This document shows, piece after piece, positions 32,601 through 44,921 of a stretch of DNA of 64,000 nt; position 1 is the stretch's first letter, and each line of letters opens with the position of its first letter. This DNA comes from Drosophila persimilis (Eukaryota > Arthropoda > Insecta > Diptera > Drosophilidae). The notes under the pieces were generated by a model, which saw only the letters and a list, made by a program, of their open reading frames with translations, did no database searches and was not told the DNA's origin. Location of the stretch: assembly GCF_003286085.1 (NCBI RefSeq), contig NW_020825336.1, forward strand, positions 1,054,001-1,118,000, written 5' to 3'. A program made the translations under genes and the position numbers.

Positions 32601-35600
32601 CGTTTCGCCACAGCAGTGACAGTGACGGTTGTCACTGGAATGGCATTGGCGATGGCGACAACGTCTCGGACTCGGTAGTCGGATCGGGAATCGGGAATTC
32701 GTCAGAGGTCCCGTGCTGAGGCTTGTACGGCGGCGGGCAGAGAGAGACAGAGACTGATTACGGGGGGCACTCGCATATGCATTATAATAAAACCTGCCCT
32801 ACTCTGTCCCGCACCTTGCCCCATGGCCTGCCCAATCGATATACATATGATATACCACCACTCATACTATGCACACTCGCACACACCATAGAGCGCTAGA
32901 TAGTTAGATAGATAGATAGATAGATAGTACGAGCAACGATCCTAAACTAGGCGGCCGCCTTCGTCGTTTAACCGAGCGTTGGATGGATGGGGCATGGGGC
33001 ATCCAATTTGGAGCGCGCTGCTGCCGCTGCTGGCGCTGCTCACATGACTCGCTCGGTCACCGGCCGTCGGATCCGTCCAGCTGGGTGCGCACACGACTGA
33101 ATCAAATCCGAGAGCCGAGCCGAACCGAAAACAGAGTCAAAGTCGAACGAGCATCATGTGCTCCATCGTCGGCCGGCCATTTGTTGCTTGTCAAAGACGG
33201 ATGTGTTAATATTTTGTTTAACAAAAAAAAAAAACAACAACACCAGCAATGGAGGGAAAACAAAGAGAAAGGAACACAAGTATTCGGCCAGAAAAGAAGA
33301 CAGCGATGAATGACTGTTTGATGGATTCGTTGAGAGACAGACGTTCGGCCACATTAGATCGAAGGCCAAATACCCTTCTGCGCTTCTGCTGCTCTCGAAG
33401 CCAAGGTTCAAAGCTGCTAGTCGGTGGTAGGGGAGGAGGAGGAGGGGCGGGGGCGAAGCGGAGCCTGACCTGGCCAAGAGAAAAAGCCAAGCCAACACAA
33501 AAGAGATCTGCGCGAAAGCAATTATCGGACGTCCGCTAAGCAGAGACAGAGACAGCAAAAGAGACAGAGACAGAGACAGAGAGAGAAACAGAGACAGAGG
33601 CCAGGGCAGGCAGGCAGGCAGGCAGGCAGGCACTGTTTATTCTATTCTTTCGTTGCTTTTATTTTCATTATTTTCTTTCGCTGGGGGCCACCGCCACCGA
33701 TGGGATGGTCCCTCCCCCCTCCCCCCAGGGGGGATCAGCGGCATTCACTTGGATCACATGCTTTTTTCAGCTACGCAAGCAAAAACAAAAGCAAGCCAAC
33801 AGCCAAACAAAAATTAAGCAAATACATGCAGACCTCAAGAGTACACATGCACATACATGCATACATAATGAGTGAGAGCCAGTGTGCGGGTGTGTGTGTG
33901 TGTGGTAGTGTGTGGGTATGCTGCGGCCAGCACTTGAAGCAAGGTGTTCTTGTGCAAGGTGGAGTGCGGCAAGTGGCCTACATTTCTTTGGCTTTCTTTG
34001 TGCTCTCTTCAGAGAGTAGCCTTTGACCATGCCTCACCCCCACCTAAAGACACCTTGCAGTTGAAGACACTCGGCTGCTCTGCGCTCTCTCTCTCTCGCT
34101 CTCCTTGCGGACTGTATTTTGATTGATTTGATCGCGTATATTTATAAAGTAGGTGGTGGGGTGGGACGGGCCAGTATCCGAAGCAGGGCCAAGTGGCATT
34201 CGAGTGGGTGACAATTGTTATCGGGCTTTGGGTGGGATTATGCTTTGATTAGCCCTTGGATTTTCCATGCCTCAAGAGAGACGCGACGCCAATGATTGAT
34301 ATGGGAAAACTACACCAAACCGGAACGGCAACGAAGCCGTGGAACGCCACAGACGATAAGCGAAATGTGTTTCAAACTTTTGCCCCACACACATCCATCA
34401 ATAGTTGGAGTGTGGTGTGGTGTGGTGCGGCACAGTCGAGCTCCTCTGAAGCGAATCACTGCACATTGGAGTCTGCAAATTCGGCATGCAGAAGCTTCCC
34501 TGTTCCCTGTTCTGTCTACACGTGTCGGCTACTGGTCGCCGGAAGAGAGGGGCCGGAGGGGGGGGAGGTGGAGGAACCAACAATTATTCTAATCAAATCA
34601 ACAACTGTTAATGACTTTACAGAGCGTGTCTGTCTCTGTTTTCTCCCTCTCTCTGTCCTCTTTGTCTGTCTTCCTCTGTCTTTAGCTCGCTCCGTCTGTC
34701 TGTCTGTCTGTCTATCCGTCTGTCTGCCTGTGTGAGTGAGTGAAAGAGAGCGTGGCAAATAAAAGCAAAGCACAGATTTCCAAAGCGACGACAACAAAGC
34801 ACAGGCACAGTAAAGCAAAGCAAAGCGAAAACCACAGCAGCAGCAGCAGCAGCAAAAGCAACAAAAGCAACAACCAGTTGCTCCATTCAACAAGTCACAT
34901 GACCCAACCCAACCAACAACCACGATGGCGACGATGGCGACGTTTGGAGACTTTGGTGACGCTGGGAGACGTTGGCGACGACGACGACGACGACGACAGC
35001 GACAACGACAATGGAAATGGAAATGTACAAATGGGGGGAATAACAAGGGGCGCAGCAGCTGCCCAACAAATTGTCTATCATTATCAACGGCCTATTATAA
35101 ACAGTTATATACTATATACTATATATATATATATATGGTCTTATATTATATGTAAGTCTACTCTCGTATATCCCTCAATTGTTGTCCAGTGTGCGAGCAA
35201 CGACCTTCACCTTCACCTTCACCCCCACTGCCACCTGGGCAGGGAAGTGTGTGCAAATAATGAATGTCAAGTTCAAGGCAATTCGGCAAAATCCGCTTCC
35301 TCTGGCTGTGCGAATAGAGGGAGGGGGGGGGAGTGGTGGGCCAGGCGCAACATAAGATATTTATCAGCCATGCAAACAGACGGACGGACGACGGCCGGAG
35401 CACACACCAGAGCCCCAGAGCCCAGTGCCCGTCTCCGTATGTTGCTCACAATACTAATGAGCAAATGACGACAAAAATATCGAGTGATTTTCATTGTCAC
35501 TTGAGACCAATGCAAACAGACCTCACCAGACGGCAACAACGTTGACAACCGATCGAGGTCTGGAGGAGGGCGGCGGCCCAATCAATCAATGAATGCCCCC

Positions 35601-38600
35601 CCACCAGAGGCGGAGGCGGAGGCAGTGCCATGTGTGGGCGTTCTGCGGGGCACTTGTGACACCTGGCAAACACACACACACACGCACAGCAGAATAACAG
35701 ATAGTGACTCAAGTGCTGGGAGCCCCTGAAAGCGATGTGAGATCACGGATCAACATCCATTTTTTAGTACGGAATCATCTTTGGTACACAGATGACGACA
35801 TCTAGTCGATCTTTTTGTGTTTCACCTTAATCCAACAATGTATCATCATCCTCATCATCAGCAGCAGAGACGAGTAGAAAATAGAGAAACTTCCGTCACT
35901 TTCAAGGAAATACTCGTATATAGAAATGTTAATGAAAAGATTGCGGGCTTGAGGGATCAATTAAAACTGTTTCCATTGAGCAAAGAGCAAAGCAAACCAA
36001 AGCCAAGAGCATTAAATGATTAATGAAACAAAGAGCGAGAGAGAGAGAGCGAAAGCCCTTGAAGATAAAGCAGAATCCGAGTTCTTTGTTAGCTTTTTCA
36101 TAATACATATACATATGTAGACCTCGAGGTCTGCGACTGAAGTACGGATCACAAATTGTTGACCCCCGAGAGTATGGGCTACTACTATCTGAACGATCTG
36201 TTCAGTTTCTGTTTCGGAAACTTAATACAAAAAAAAAACAATAACAGTCATACATCCAGTGGCATTTATTTACACAATTGTTGACTCAAATCTCATAATA
36301 TTTCCATGAATTTCAAGTGCTTTGGCTTTGGTTTTCCGGAGCTAAGACAAAGGCAAATACAATAGTAACCCGAGCCGTACAGATAATTTAAATATAGCTA
36401 ATGAATGGCAGATATTCGGAATTGGCTTAGCAGTGGTCGGTGGGCAGGTGGGCGGGGGGGCTGGGCATGGCTTCTGTTAATAGATCTTTCGGCTTAAATT
36501 AGGGCTCCGACCGTGCCTTTTGTACTTGCGGGTACTTTCGGGCGCTTACTTTGTTTGTTTGCTCATTATCAGGCGGCGGCAGTAAAAAAAAAACAACAAC
36601 AACAAAAAATAAAGGTATGACTATTTTATTTTTATTTATTTTTGTCAACCTGATAATGAGTGACAACAACGATGCGGCAGAGGCGGCAGCGGCAACAGAC
36701 AAAGCAGCGCTGGATAGGAATCGGCCTGGGCATACCGCGGAGATACCCATTACCCAGACCGTAGTGCAGCAAAGCATATACCCAACCTTTACAGGGTACA
36801 AAACTGGATAAGCGCCGACGTCGACGACTCACTCATATGACTTGGCAGACCACGCGACTTCACACATGAACCCAAGCCCCCACACAGCCCCGCGGCACAC
36901 CCGCGCCTCCACTCACTGTGTTGCCATTTAAATGTGCTGATTTCTGTTTGCCCCCTCCTCTCCGCCGTGCGCCCATACTCGGAACACAACAACAGCAGAT
37001 GGCTGGCTTCTAGTGTGACTTCTCTTTATTCATAACTCAATGATGAGGGCACGAGGCAGGGGATGATACTATTTTTGGATACATTTATTTGGCCAGACAA
37101 GATGGCACCACATCACATCACATCACATAAACATATATATATCGTTACGATCGTTACGATCGATGTAAGTTCGATGGATTCACACCTGTGCCGCGACAGT
37201 CCCCCACTCCACGCCACACCACACCATGCCACGCCACCCCACCCCACGCCACTCCACTCCACTCCACGGTGGAGAGCACCGTTTTGATTGATGTCTGATG
37301 TCTGGAGGGGCAGTGTTTGGCCAAACAATTTGCGGGCACTTATCGAGCACTATTAATGAATTTCTAATTTACGACTCATTTGGCATGACACTAAGCCGGC
37401 GAAAAGGCTCTAAGTGGAATCATCAATAATGGTTCACTCCTAGGCGGCGGCGGCATTCATTCAGGCATTCAGTCGGTCGGTCGGTCAGTCGGTCGGTCGG
37501 TCGGTCAGTCGCTGCCAGTTGGACAGTTGATGAAAGAGATTGATATGTGATATGTGATTTGTGAATTGTGATTTGTGGAGCTATCAGCGCTTTGTTCGCT
37601 TTATTTAATCGCCAATCAGAGGGATCTTGTGTAGTGCTTCACACGTGCCTGAAGCTGCCATCGGATCTTTGGAGGGCTTTTCTTAGCCCATATGCGCACA
37701 CAATGGGAATCTGTTGGCACAAAGTTTTCCACCCTTGGTGCTAATTTCCTGCCGAATATCGAATCATCCGAAACGAAAGCCAAGACAGCCGCTCGCAGCC
37801 AGTTGGCGATTCGCGATTTCGATCTGCGATCTGCGATCTGCGATTCGCGATTCGCGGGGTGTATGAAATCACAATTTGTATATAGAGGTGGAGCTGGAGG
37901 TGCTGTTCGGCTGTTTGCTCGATATGGTCTTTTTGCGTGAAATCCCCGAACTTATCGGGAATTAATACCAGCCCGCTAATAGCTGCTATATGGTGTGTAC
38001 ATATACATACATACATATGTACGTTCACATGTGTATATTTTTGGACAGACCGTACGATGTCTCCGTGTGTGGATGGATATCTGGGGAATGACTTGCGAAT
38101 TGGGTTAAGGAATTTTCGAATGCGCCTTGCCTTCTTCTGAGGCACATGATGGACCCCCGCCTCCGTCTGGTTTTGTTTTTTTGCTACCCATATATCGAAA
38201 ATTTAATACAATTTTTTTATGGCTCTCTTGTCATGTGACCAACTGGCTAGCAAATGTCTAAACATGGTCACGATCTGGTGGTGCTGTTGTTCATATGATT
38301 CACGGCGACATTTGGTTGATTCACTTCAGGTGTCCAGACCTTGAAAACGTATGGAACGAATGGTGTGTATGGTGTATCGTATCGTCTCGTATCTTATAGT
38401 ACAGTATCGTATAGAAATTTCCAGAATTTAATTTTTCTGGCTTTTCTTCTAGTGTGTGTGTGTGTGTGTGTTTCTCTCTCTATCTCTATCTCTCTTTTAT
38501 TCTTAGACGGAAAGTATTTATAAACCACTTCTTTTGGCCACGAAACACACAGACCAAGCAAAAATATGAACGATAAGTGGGGGTTCAGGCGGTTTTTAGT

Positions 38601-40793
38601 CATCTGTCATGGAAAATTACCCCAGAGGGGGAGGGTGGGGCGCGGCAGCGACTGTTAAACAGTAACAGTAAATAATGCCAAGTGGAGTTAATTTTTATTA
38701 ATAATCGTTTTGTGTGTGTGTAAGCGTTTATTTAGTTTACAGCGAGTCAAAAAACCTGACCTACTACAAAGATAGCGGCCCGAAGGGAGGATGGAAGAGA
38801 ATGAGAGGGTGTGAGGTGTGGGAGTTGGTCGAGCCAGCTGTCAACACTACGGTTTACGGGGTTTTGTTTTTTTTTTTTTTTGTTTCTCCTGTTATTTTTA
38901 TTTTAAAGTGTTCAAAGTGCAAAAACCCCGCGCTTAATTAGCAGAGCGAAAAAGCTTCTATCACGTGATGGCGCGCTCGAATGCTGCCTGGCACATAAAA
39001 GCATGGACAGGCGCGGCCATAAAAGTATATACACCCCGCGGGTATTGGTCAATAACCACTCGAATCTGACAATTTCACCATTACCCTATATATATATATA
39101 TATACATACATATATACCTATACATGTATATAGTATATAGAGATATATGGAGCTGTTGTTGCCTACTGGCACCCGCTGCCGTCGTGTTATCGGTCAGACC
39201 CATTAAACTGGGCGCTAATCAAGTCGATCGAAAGATTATGGCCGAAACGAAAATGTAGGGGACAGCGTTTCGTATGCAAATGAAAATTGCAGTGCACCCA
39301 CTCCGGCGCCCACCGCTGTTAGATCCAGTTAGAGTTCCCAATCAGAGCAGCCCACCCACACACACACATGCTCTTTGTACCCATCCCGCGCGCACGAGTG
39401 TCAAAAATCAACATTGTAAAGGCAGCATAAATAATAAAGAAATGAATTAACGGCAACCCACAAGAGCCAACACAGCGAGAGCGAAAGGGATAGAGCAGTA
39501 GAAGCAGCGAGAGCGAAAGAGAAAGAGCAGCAAAAACAATGTGTATGACATAATAATCACGAGAGCAGGCCGCGAGCGCCGATTAGCAAGTCATGTGATT
39601 CGCTTTTATTTACATTTGCGCCTGACGTTGCCGCCGCCGCCATCCGCTACCGCTTCCCGCTCACCTATCAGCGAACGCCCACAGACCACAGACCAAGCAG
39701 AGCGAGCAAGAGAGCAAGAGAATCAGGTTGAGAGTGAGACGGCGCGCACGAGGCGATAACGAAGAGAGAGAAGAATAAAACGAAGGGGGGCACAGTTGTT
39801 TGCGCGCGCAGCTCAATCGGGGGGCGGGGGCGGTGGCGGGGGGAATAGAACATTGCTATCAGTGTAGTTGCTGTTTTTGTTGCTGTTCCTGCCATGACTG
39901 CTACCCAATGCACTGCTGGGGGTGGCGTATAAGCCTAGGCTTGTAGTGGGGAGCTTTCCTTATGGATATACAGTAAAGTCACAAGATACTGAACCAATTA
40001 CGGGAATAATTTAGTTTTTTGGGTAAAGGCCAGCCCTTATCTCACTTAGAACGCGTTCACTGTATCGCTGTCTCCTCTATCAATATCAATGCTGCATGGC
40101 CTACGTGACGCTCTCTAATGCACAGCGAATATGTTCGTTGGGTTATCGGCCCCGTTTACGCTTGCCAATTTGCGTACGAACAAAGAGAAGAGGAAGCAAC
40201 TGAGTGCAGGTACAAGGAAGGGAGCAGGAGAGGGAGCAAGAGAGGAAAGCGTGAAACGCATCATGAGAACGCCTTTTTGTCAGAGTGTGCATGCATGTAT
40301 GCGTGTGTGGATATTTGCAGCTGTCGTGTGATGACTGCGGCTGCACCTTTTGTTGTTCGCATTTATCGACGACGAACTAATACCGGGTGTTAGGTATGAC
40401 ACACAAACACACACAGGCTCCTAAACTCATTTTGGCCTGTGTGTGCATGCAAAGGCAAGGAGGTACATACATACATACATATGTAGATAGGCAGATAAAC
40501 ACTTACCTTAGATAATTTCGCGAAGTTTGTTTTGTAGCTTTTGCGGACGACGAACTATTGCCGCTGCCAGCAGAGACAGCGGCATGAGTGGAGGCGGGGG
40601 AGGCGTGAGTTGTACGTGACGCCGACGCTGCCGGTAATGATGTTGTTGTTTGGCTATTAATTAGCGCTGCTGCGGTTTGTTGGGACGCGAACGCAGACGC
40701 GGTCAGCGCTGACGCGTGCGTGGGTGCCGCTGCGGCCGCTACTGTTGCTGCTGCTGGTGCCGACGGAAAGAACAGTTTATTCAATAAGGCCAT
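26602..40793 (-). CDS. FNIP: Folliculin-interacting protein (FNIP1/2 homologue)
   Basis: Seven exons join in phase on the minus strand: 40793-40507, 31109-30851, 30788-29736, 29669-29482, 29426-27215, 27145-26876 and 26808-26602. They give 1491 residues. FNIP-specific blocks occur in order: the start MALLNKLFF (compare mammalian MAPTLFQKLF), EGSQVRVLLYKED at about 100, LGEMVFGSLPMS at about 195, HPYNALWAQLGDLYGAIG at about 650, and the C-terminal VADMDKWDV at about 1372. Residues 660-1330 are a low-complexity, Ser/Gln-rich insertion. FNIPs bind folliculin; the complex is a GAP for RagC/D at lysosomes and also links to AMPK and Hsp90. Exon 1 is assigned by phase (AG|T gives Ser) and by start-region similarity. 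An ATG 21 bases upstream (40814) is in frame but less like the family. Transcription likely starts near the Motif 1 cluster at 41.8 kb. Confidence 0.93.
31436..31530. repeat. CT/GA-rich tract
   Basis: Runs of CTCTCT interspersed with CCCTCT on the plus strand, so GA-rich on the minus strand. Such tracts bind GAGA factor and related proteins in flies. It lies in the first FNIP intron near exon 2. Confidence 0.75.
33541..33632. repeat. AGAGAC simple repeat followed by GGCA units
   Basis: About ten imperfect units of CAGAGA run to about 33600. They are followed by five or six GGCA units at about 33608-33631. This is non-coding DNA in the FNIP intron. Confidence 0.8.
36656..36811 (+). CDS. Candidate small ORF of 51 codons inside the FNIP intron
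   Basis: An ATG at 36656 opens a 51-residue frame starting MSDNNDAAEAAAATDK, with mixed composition to the stop at 36811. It is antisense to FNIP. The upstream context ATAATGAG is acceptable, and no splice sites or polyadenylation signal were identified nearby. Chance frames of this length are common, so this is only a candidate. Confidence 0.12.
   Translation: MSDNNDAAEAAAATDKAALDRNRPGHTAEIPITQTVVQQSIYPTFTGYKTG
37196..37270. repeat. CCAC-rich simple repeat
   Basis: Imperfect CCACACC, CCACGCC and CACTC units in a row, purine-rich on the other strand. Non-coding. Confidence 0.75.
37472..37511. repeat. GTCG/GTCA tetranucleotide microsatellite
   Basis: About ten tandem 4-bp units of GTCG with occasional GTCA. 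Non-coding, in the FNIP first intron. Confidence 0.85.
39086..39104. repeat. TA dinucleotide repeat
   Basis: A short TATATA run followed by related ATACATA units, in the FNIP first intron. Confidence 0.75.
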
Positions 40794-41800
40794 AATAACA
40801 TACAGTGTGCGCAATCATTTAATAAACACATCTGGCCAATATCCTAACAACAATTTATTGTAAATCACTGTAAATCTTTTCACACAAAAAAAAACACACA
40901 GACACTGTTTCACTCTTTCCTTGGAATGTGTCGGGTGCCGTTAGTTTTTCCAACACGCGCGCGATAGAGACAGAGAGAGAGCTAGAGAAAATGATGCTTG
41001 GCTGCCACAATTAAACTTTCGCTTTGCACTTTTCTTTGCATCTGCATACATCTACATCTGTATGTGTGTGTGTATGTATGTCTTGCTGCTGCTGCTGCTT
41101 CTTCTCTTTCTTTTGCCAAATGATCTCTTCCTGTAGTTGCCGAGTATTCACAGACACACACTTGGTTATTTATTTGATTGAATGAATATTGCTATTTTTG
41201 CTTTGCGTTGCTTTTGCCCTCATCCTGAGCGGCGGAAATCGCTGCTCTACAGGTCTTTACCGTTCCACGCCGAAAAGATGTGAGGCCCCAAACAACGTTG
41301 GCGTCCGCTTTAAAAAGTTTGCAAGAGGCGCGCGTCGGTGTCGTTGTCAGAGCGCGTATGTATAAGTGTGTGAGAGCGGAGACAGAGAGCCATTGCGATG
41401 TATGTGTGAGAATAACAGTTGCTGCCGCTGGCGGGGGCTATTACTAAAACTAGTAAGATTTCCCTCCTGCTGACCGTCGTCTTGGCTTCTTTCCATCTTG
41501 CTGGAGCTGGAGCTTTGGCCAATACACAATTTTGTGTAGTTTTTTTTGTTCCTCCACTCCATCCCACCCTTCACCCCTGCTTCAATTCACAGCTTTTTGT
41601 ATTTGCTATCTTAACACGAAACAAGGCATTGCTTTTTACCACTTATTGCAGCTGAACACGTTGTGGTTGATATTGTCCATCAAATAAAGAACTGTCACAT
41701 TTTATTAATAAGCTAAAATCTTGCTAATTTCACGCATACTATAAACATATAATTTATAAACATATGTTTATTTACAATCCCCAAAGCAACAACAATGCAA
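40794..41800 (-). other. Probable 5' untranslated leader of FNIP
   Basis: About one kilobase between the FNIP start codon and the minus-strand Motif 1 cluster. It includes CTG/GCT runs near 41082-41100 and CA/GT stretches. No exon boundary inside it can be proved. Confidence 0.4.
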
Positions 41801-41891
41801 CCAGTGTGACCGTGGACTTATCGATAAAACACATACGGCCCGTTCCTCGGAAATATACCAAAACTACGTTACAAAATTTCAAAATATACCG
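41801..41891 (-). promoter_or_regulatory. Housekeeping-type promoter cluster (Motif 1, DRE, Motif 6), probably for FNIP
   Basis: On the minus strand CGGTCACACTGG (41812-41801) matches Ohler Motif 1, bound by M1BP. TATCGATA (41819-41826) is the DREF site. GGTATATTT at about 41851-41860 and a second GTATATTT at about 41881-41890 match Motif 6. The order Motif 6, DRE, Motif 1 reads towards FNIP, whose start codon is about 1 kb downstream. This combination marks broadly expressed, TATA-less fly genes. Confidence 0.65.
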
Positions 41892-43525
41892 TAAATATAT
41901 TGACGTATTATTTGTAAGCAACCTGAGTCATATTCCTAGTTTTGATATTCGGTTGAATATTACTAGTTAACTACGATCCTCCGTTGTGAATCCATAATTT
42001 AATAAGATTAATAAATCAATTTCCTACAGGAAAACTTAAATTTAAGTTTTCCGCTTTGTTGCATTGCGTTTAAAATTATGTTTAACTACACGCCAACTAC
42101 ATATTTGCTAGATATTAACATCATATTTATGTAATTACCAAAAGCGACACCTGAAGGGAAAATTTGTAAGTTGCCAACACTTTTTCCTTCTTTTTCTATA
42201 TAAGCCGAGTGGAAGCGCCAGTGTGAAAAACCTTCGTTAATAAACTTTCCGCTCCCATGTTGCGGGACATGTTGAAAGTATGGAATGAGACTCATTGTTG
42301 CTACCGATTCAGTACCCGATTCAGAGAGCGAAAAAGAGAGCTTTAACCGATTTGAAGTGAGCGAAGAGTAGTCCTAACGCGTTCTATGGGCTCAGCTGGG
42401 AGTGTGCCCGTTGGCTTTTGCGAAGCTGTCACACTATCTCACTGTGAAGGGCGCGACCCTGTTAAAATTTGAATACATTTTTTGTGGTGCTGGGCGTCGG
42501 TGTTTTCAGGGGATTTTCAAAGATTTTGGAGGCAGCGATGGTGTCGTCCGATGTCACTCATCCCAGAAGTAGACCGTGAAAGACATTCGACGATCCCGAG
42601 GCGGATCAGGCCACAAGGTCGTCCCACTCGTAAAATGAAATTCAAATTGTTCGCGCCCAACCAATGTTTAAATTCAACTTGGGGCATTTTTGGAGCTTTT
42701 TTTAGATAGGTACCCTTGGGTATACACACTGCGAGAGTCCAGTTGCTCGACTTCCCATGCCCACAGATAAGACATTGTACAACTGGGGCATGTATATATT
42801 CGCACAATGTATACAATACATTAACATGCAGATAAAATTCAATTTCACCATTCCATTCCGTGCAAGCAGCACACACAATACAACACACTCATAAAGATTG
42901 AAAAAAAAGTGCATATTTAATTCGCAGCATTTGTTGGTATAATAATAAATTGAATTTCTGTTTCGTTTGCTTGGCGAACACATTCAGATATTTCATTATA
43001 ATTAAAAGTAATTACTGATACAGGCTCCAGAACCAATTGGTGGATACACAAACGGGCCGGGCCGAGCAAGGCCTGGCTGCTAGGCTGGCATGCTGGCAGG
43101 CGATCATCATGTCATCAATGATCTCGAACAACAATTTCAATTTCCAAATACGATTTCAATATGCATTACTTGAGTAAAACTGGTTTCAGCTGTCGCTATC
43201 CTCTTCCAATTCAAGGCAACATTTGTGACTGTTATGTTTTTCTGTTTCTATCGCTTCTAACGCTTCTATCGCTTAGAGTCTAATTAAGTAAGTGTTCAAT
43301 TGATACTTTAATGGCTGGCTCTTCTTTTCTGGTCTCTGGTTCTGTTTCTGTTATGGTTCTTTCGACAGTTCGCTTTCATTTTCATGGTTATTGTTGGTTT
43401 TTTCCCCTTCCGTGTTGTTTCCATCTAAGCATCTCGTGTGTGGCGTGCTCCAGTCCAATTAAAGTCCATGGAAGGCTGCTAACATTTATTCGTCCTCCTT
43501 TGCCCTCCCTCCAAACACACCACAC
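41892..43525. other. Intergenic DNA between FNIP and the CSD gene, nothing recognised
   Basis: Frames such as 42482-42709 (+) and 42517-42888 (-) lack family resemblance and splice support. A near-match to Motif 1 (TGTCACACTA) is at about 42427-42436. The right end probably holds the 3' UTR of the cold-shock gene, with ATTAAA on the minus strand near 43307-43312. Confidence 0.5.
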
Positions 43526-44200
43526 CTACTTGGCGGGCGAGGATCCAAACACGGGCTCCTCCCATTTGTGGTGCACCTCGGGAGTCAAGTTGCTTATCTG
43601 TACGTGCACGGCCTGGTGTTTCTCGTACTTTGGCGGAATGGCGCACAGACGGTATTTGACCTCATCCCCGGGCATGGGCACATATTCACCTTCGATGCTG
43701 GAATTTTTGTGAGCAGTGAGCGAAACGTTAAACGGTGGGCGAAGCGAAGGTTGAATGCATTATTAAACAACTTACTCGGAAACATGGCAAAAAACGTCCT
43801 CGCCACCGGCGGTGGGGATTATAAAGCCGTGTCCTTTGCTACGGCTAAAGGACTTTACCACGCCGGTCACCACTGGGTTCTCCAAGGCCCGAGCCGAGCT
43901 AAATTTATTCCATTTTTTGTTGGGTTTATGTTGTGTTTTTTTTTTGTGTGTGTTTTGTGCGCGCGCAAAAGCGACGGCCAGGTCCAATGGATGGAGGGAG
44001 CAGTGGGAAGAGACAATTAAATCAATGCCAGAGAAAGGGAGATGGAGATGTAGGAGATGGACTTACGTCGAGGCCGTGCGTGTGCGTCGCGTGATTATGG
44101 GACTCGGTAGCTGCAGCGAGGCATTCGGGCTGTTATTATGATGATGGAACACTGGCGGCTTGGCGGAAAGCATCTTCTCGGGTGTCTTTGGGTCAGCCAT
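43526..44200 (-). CDS. CG9705: Cold-shock-domain RNA-binding protein of the CARHSP1 family
   Basis: Three exons join in phase on the minus strand: 44200-44067, 43898-43776 and 43697-43526. They give 142 residues, close to the length I recall for D. melanogaster CG9705. Residues 1-45 are disordered and end in RTRTAST, comparable to the RTRTFSATVR of CARHSP1. The cold-shock domain covers about 53-118 with both nucleic-acid motifs: KGHGFI (RNP1-like) and DVFCHVS (RNP2-like). GEYVPMPGDEV follows, which is diagnostic of this family. CARHSP1 binds single-stranded nucleic acid and stabilises some mRNAs in the cytoplasm. The start is the ATG in AACCATGGC. The family identity is sure; the CG number is from memory. 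Confidence 0.9.
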
Positions 44201-44747
44201 GGTTCTTTCAAGTTCGGTTCTTTTCTTTCGGTTAGTAGAGCAGTGGCAGTGGAAGTGGCAGGAAAGCGGCTTTCGGGTATGTGTGTCTGTGTGTCGCGGC
44301 GTCACTGTATGGACGGCAGCCAAGTCTATTGAGTTCAAGGCCAGGGGCGCAGAGGGTTAATTGCGTTGTGGTATATTTCGCCCCGCAATGTCGCCTTACC
44401 AGTCTTTTCTATCTGGAAAAGCTCCCACTCACTCTATCGCTCTCTCTCTATCTTTCTAATTAACACCTGTGAATGATTTACAATTGTAATGAGCAAACTT
44501 TCTTTGGTTTGCGCTTTGCTGTGCTTTGGCGGTGGCGGCCACCAATACTGATGCAATTATTTGCCGCGAGGCGAAATGCCGGTTGGGTTCGATGGAATTC
44601 TTACTTCAACTTGAAACTCACTGCAAGGGCTTCACTGTACGTGCCGTGACTTTATTCAGCTCGTATATCTTGCACTTTTACCGATTTCAAAAGCGGTTTT
44701 TTGATTTTTTCAACAAATCGCGGCTGCGAAGGCGTCCAAAGATAGGG

Positions 44748-44825
44748 CAGTGTGACCGTGGATTTATTTATACTTTTCGCCAGAAACATACCGTCTAATG
44801 TTCCAAATATATCGTGAATATACCG
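44748..44825 (-). promoter_or_regulatory. Motif 1 / Motif 6 promoter cluster for the CSD gene
   Basis: CGGTCACACTG on the minus strand (44758-44748) matches Motif 1. GGTATGTTTC (about 44783-44792) and GGTATATTC (about 44816-44824) resemble Motif 6. It lies about 550 bp upstream of the CSD start codon and closely resembles the cluster at 41.8 kb. It could also drive the plus-strand small ORF at 44922. Confidence 0.55.
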
Positions 44826-44921
44826 ATGAAAAAACGAGCTTAGCCCTCCTGACCCTCCTCTATTTACAGGAGTGAAAAACTTGAGTGTTTACTGTTTGTA
44901 AATTCTTCTTGCAGATCCATC

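Larger units (their letters stand above)
31110..40506 (-). other. 9.4-kb first intron of FNIP, non-coding
   Basis: It is bounded by a donor (AAG|GTAAGT at 40506) and an acceptor (CCTATTTGCAG ending at 31110). No conserved coding exon was recognised. It holds many simple repeats: CT-rich runs at 31436-31530, AGAGAC runs near 33541-33600, TCTG/TCTC runs near 34620-34735, CCAC runs near 37196-37270 and CGGT runs near 37472-37511. A 51-codon plus-strand frame at 36656 is listed separately. The GC-rich patch around 32950-33200 looks promoter-like (TTCAGTCGTG on the minus strand), but no in-phase exon follows it. Confidence 0.7.

Noticed and set aside
33000-33200. Promoter-like GC-rich patch in the FNIP intron with TTCAGTCGTG on the minus strand
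   Set aside because: An initiator match alone is weak. The DPE-like GGATC is three bases off its required position and no in-phase exon follows.
34740-35468. 242-codon plus-strand frame in the FNIP intron
   Set aside because: It is composed of simple repeats (Ser, Asp, His and Lys runs), with no splice signals or known domain.
44586-44600. Possible tRNA B-box (GGTTCGAT) near 44.59 kb
   Set aside because: It does not fit the full B-box consensus, and no matching A-box or cloverleaf arms were found.
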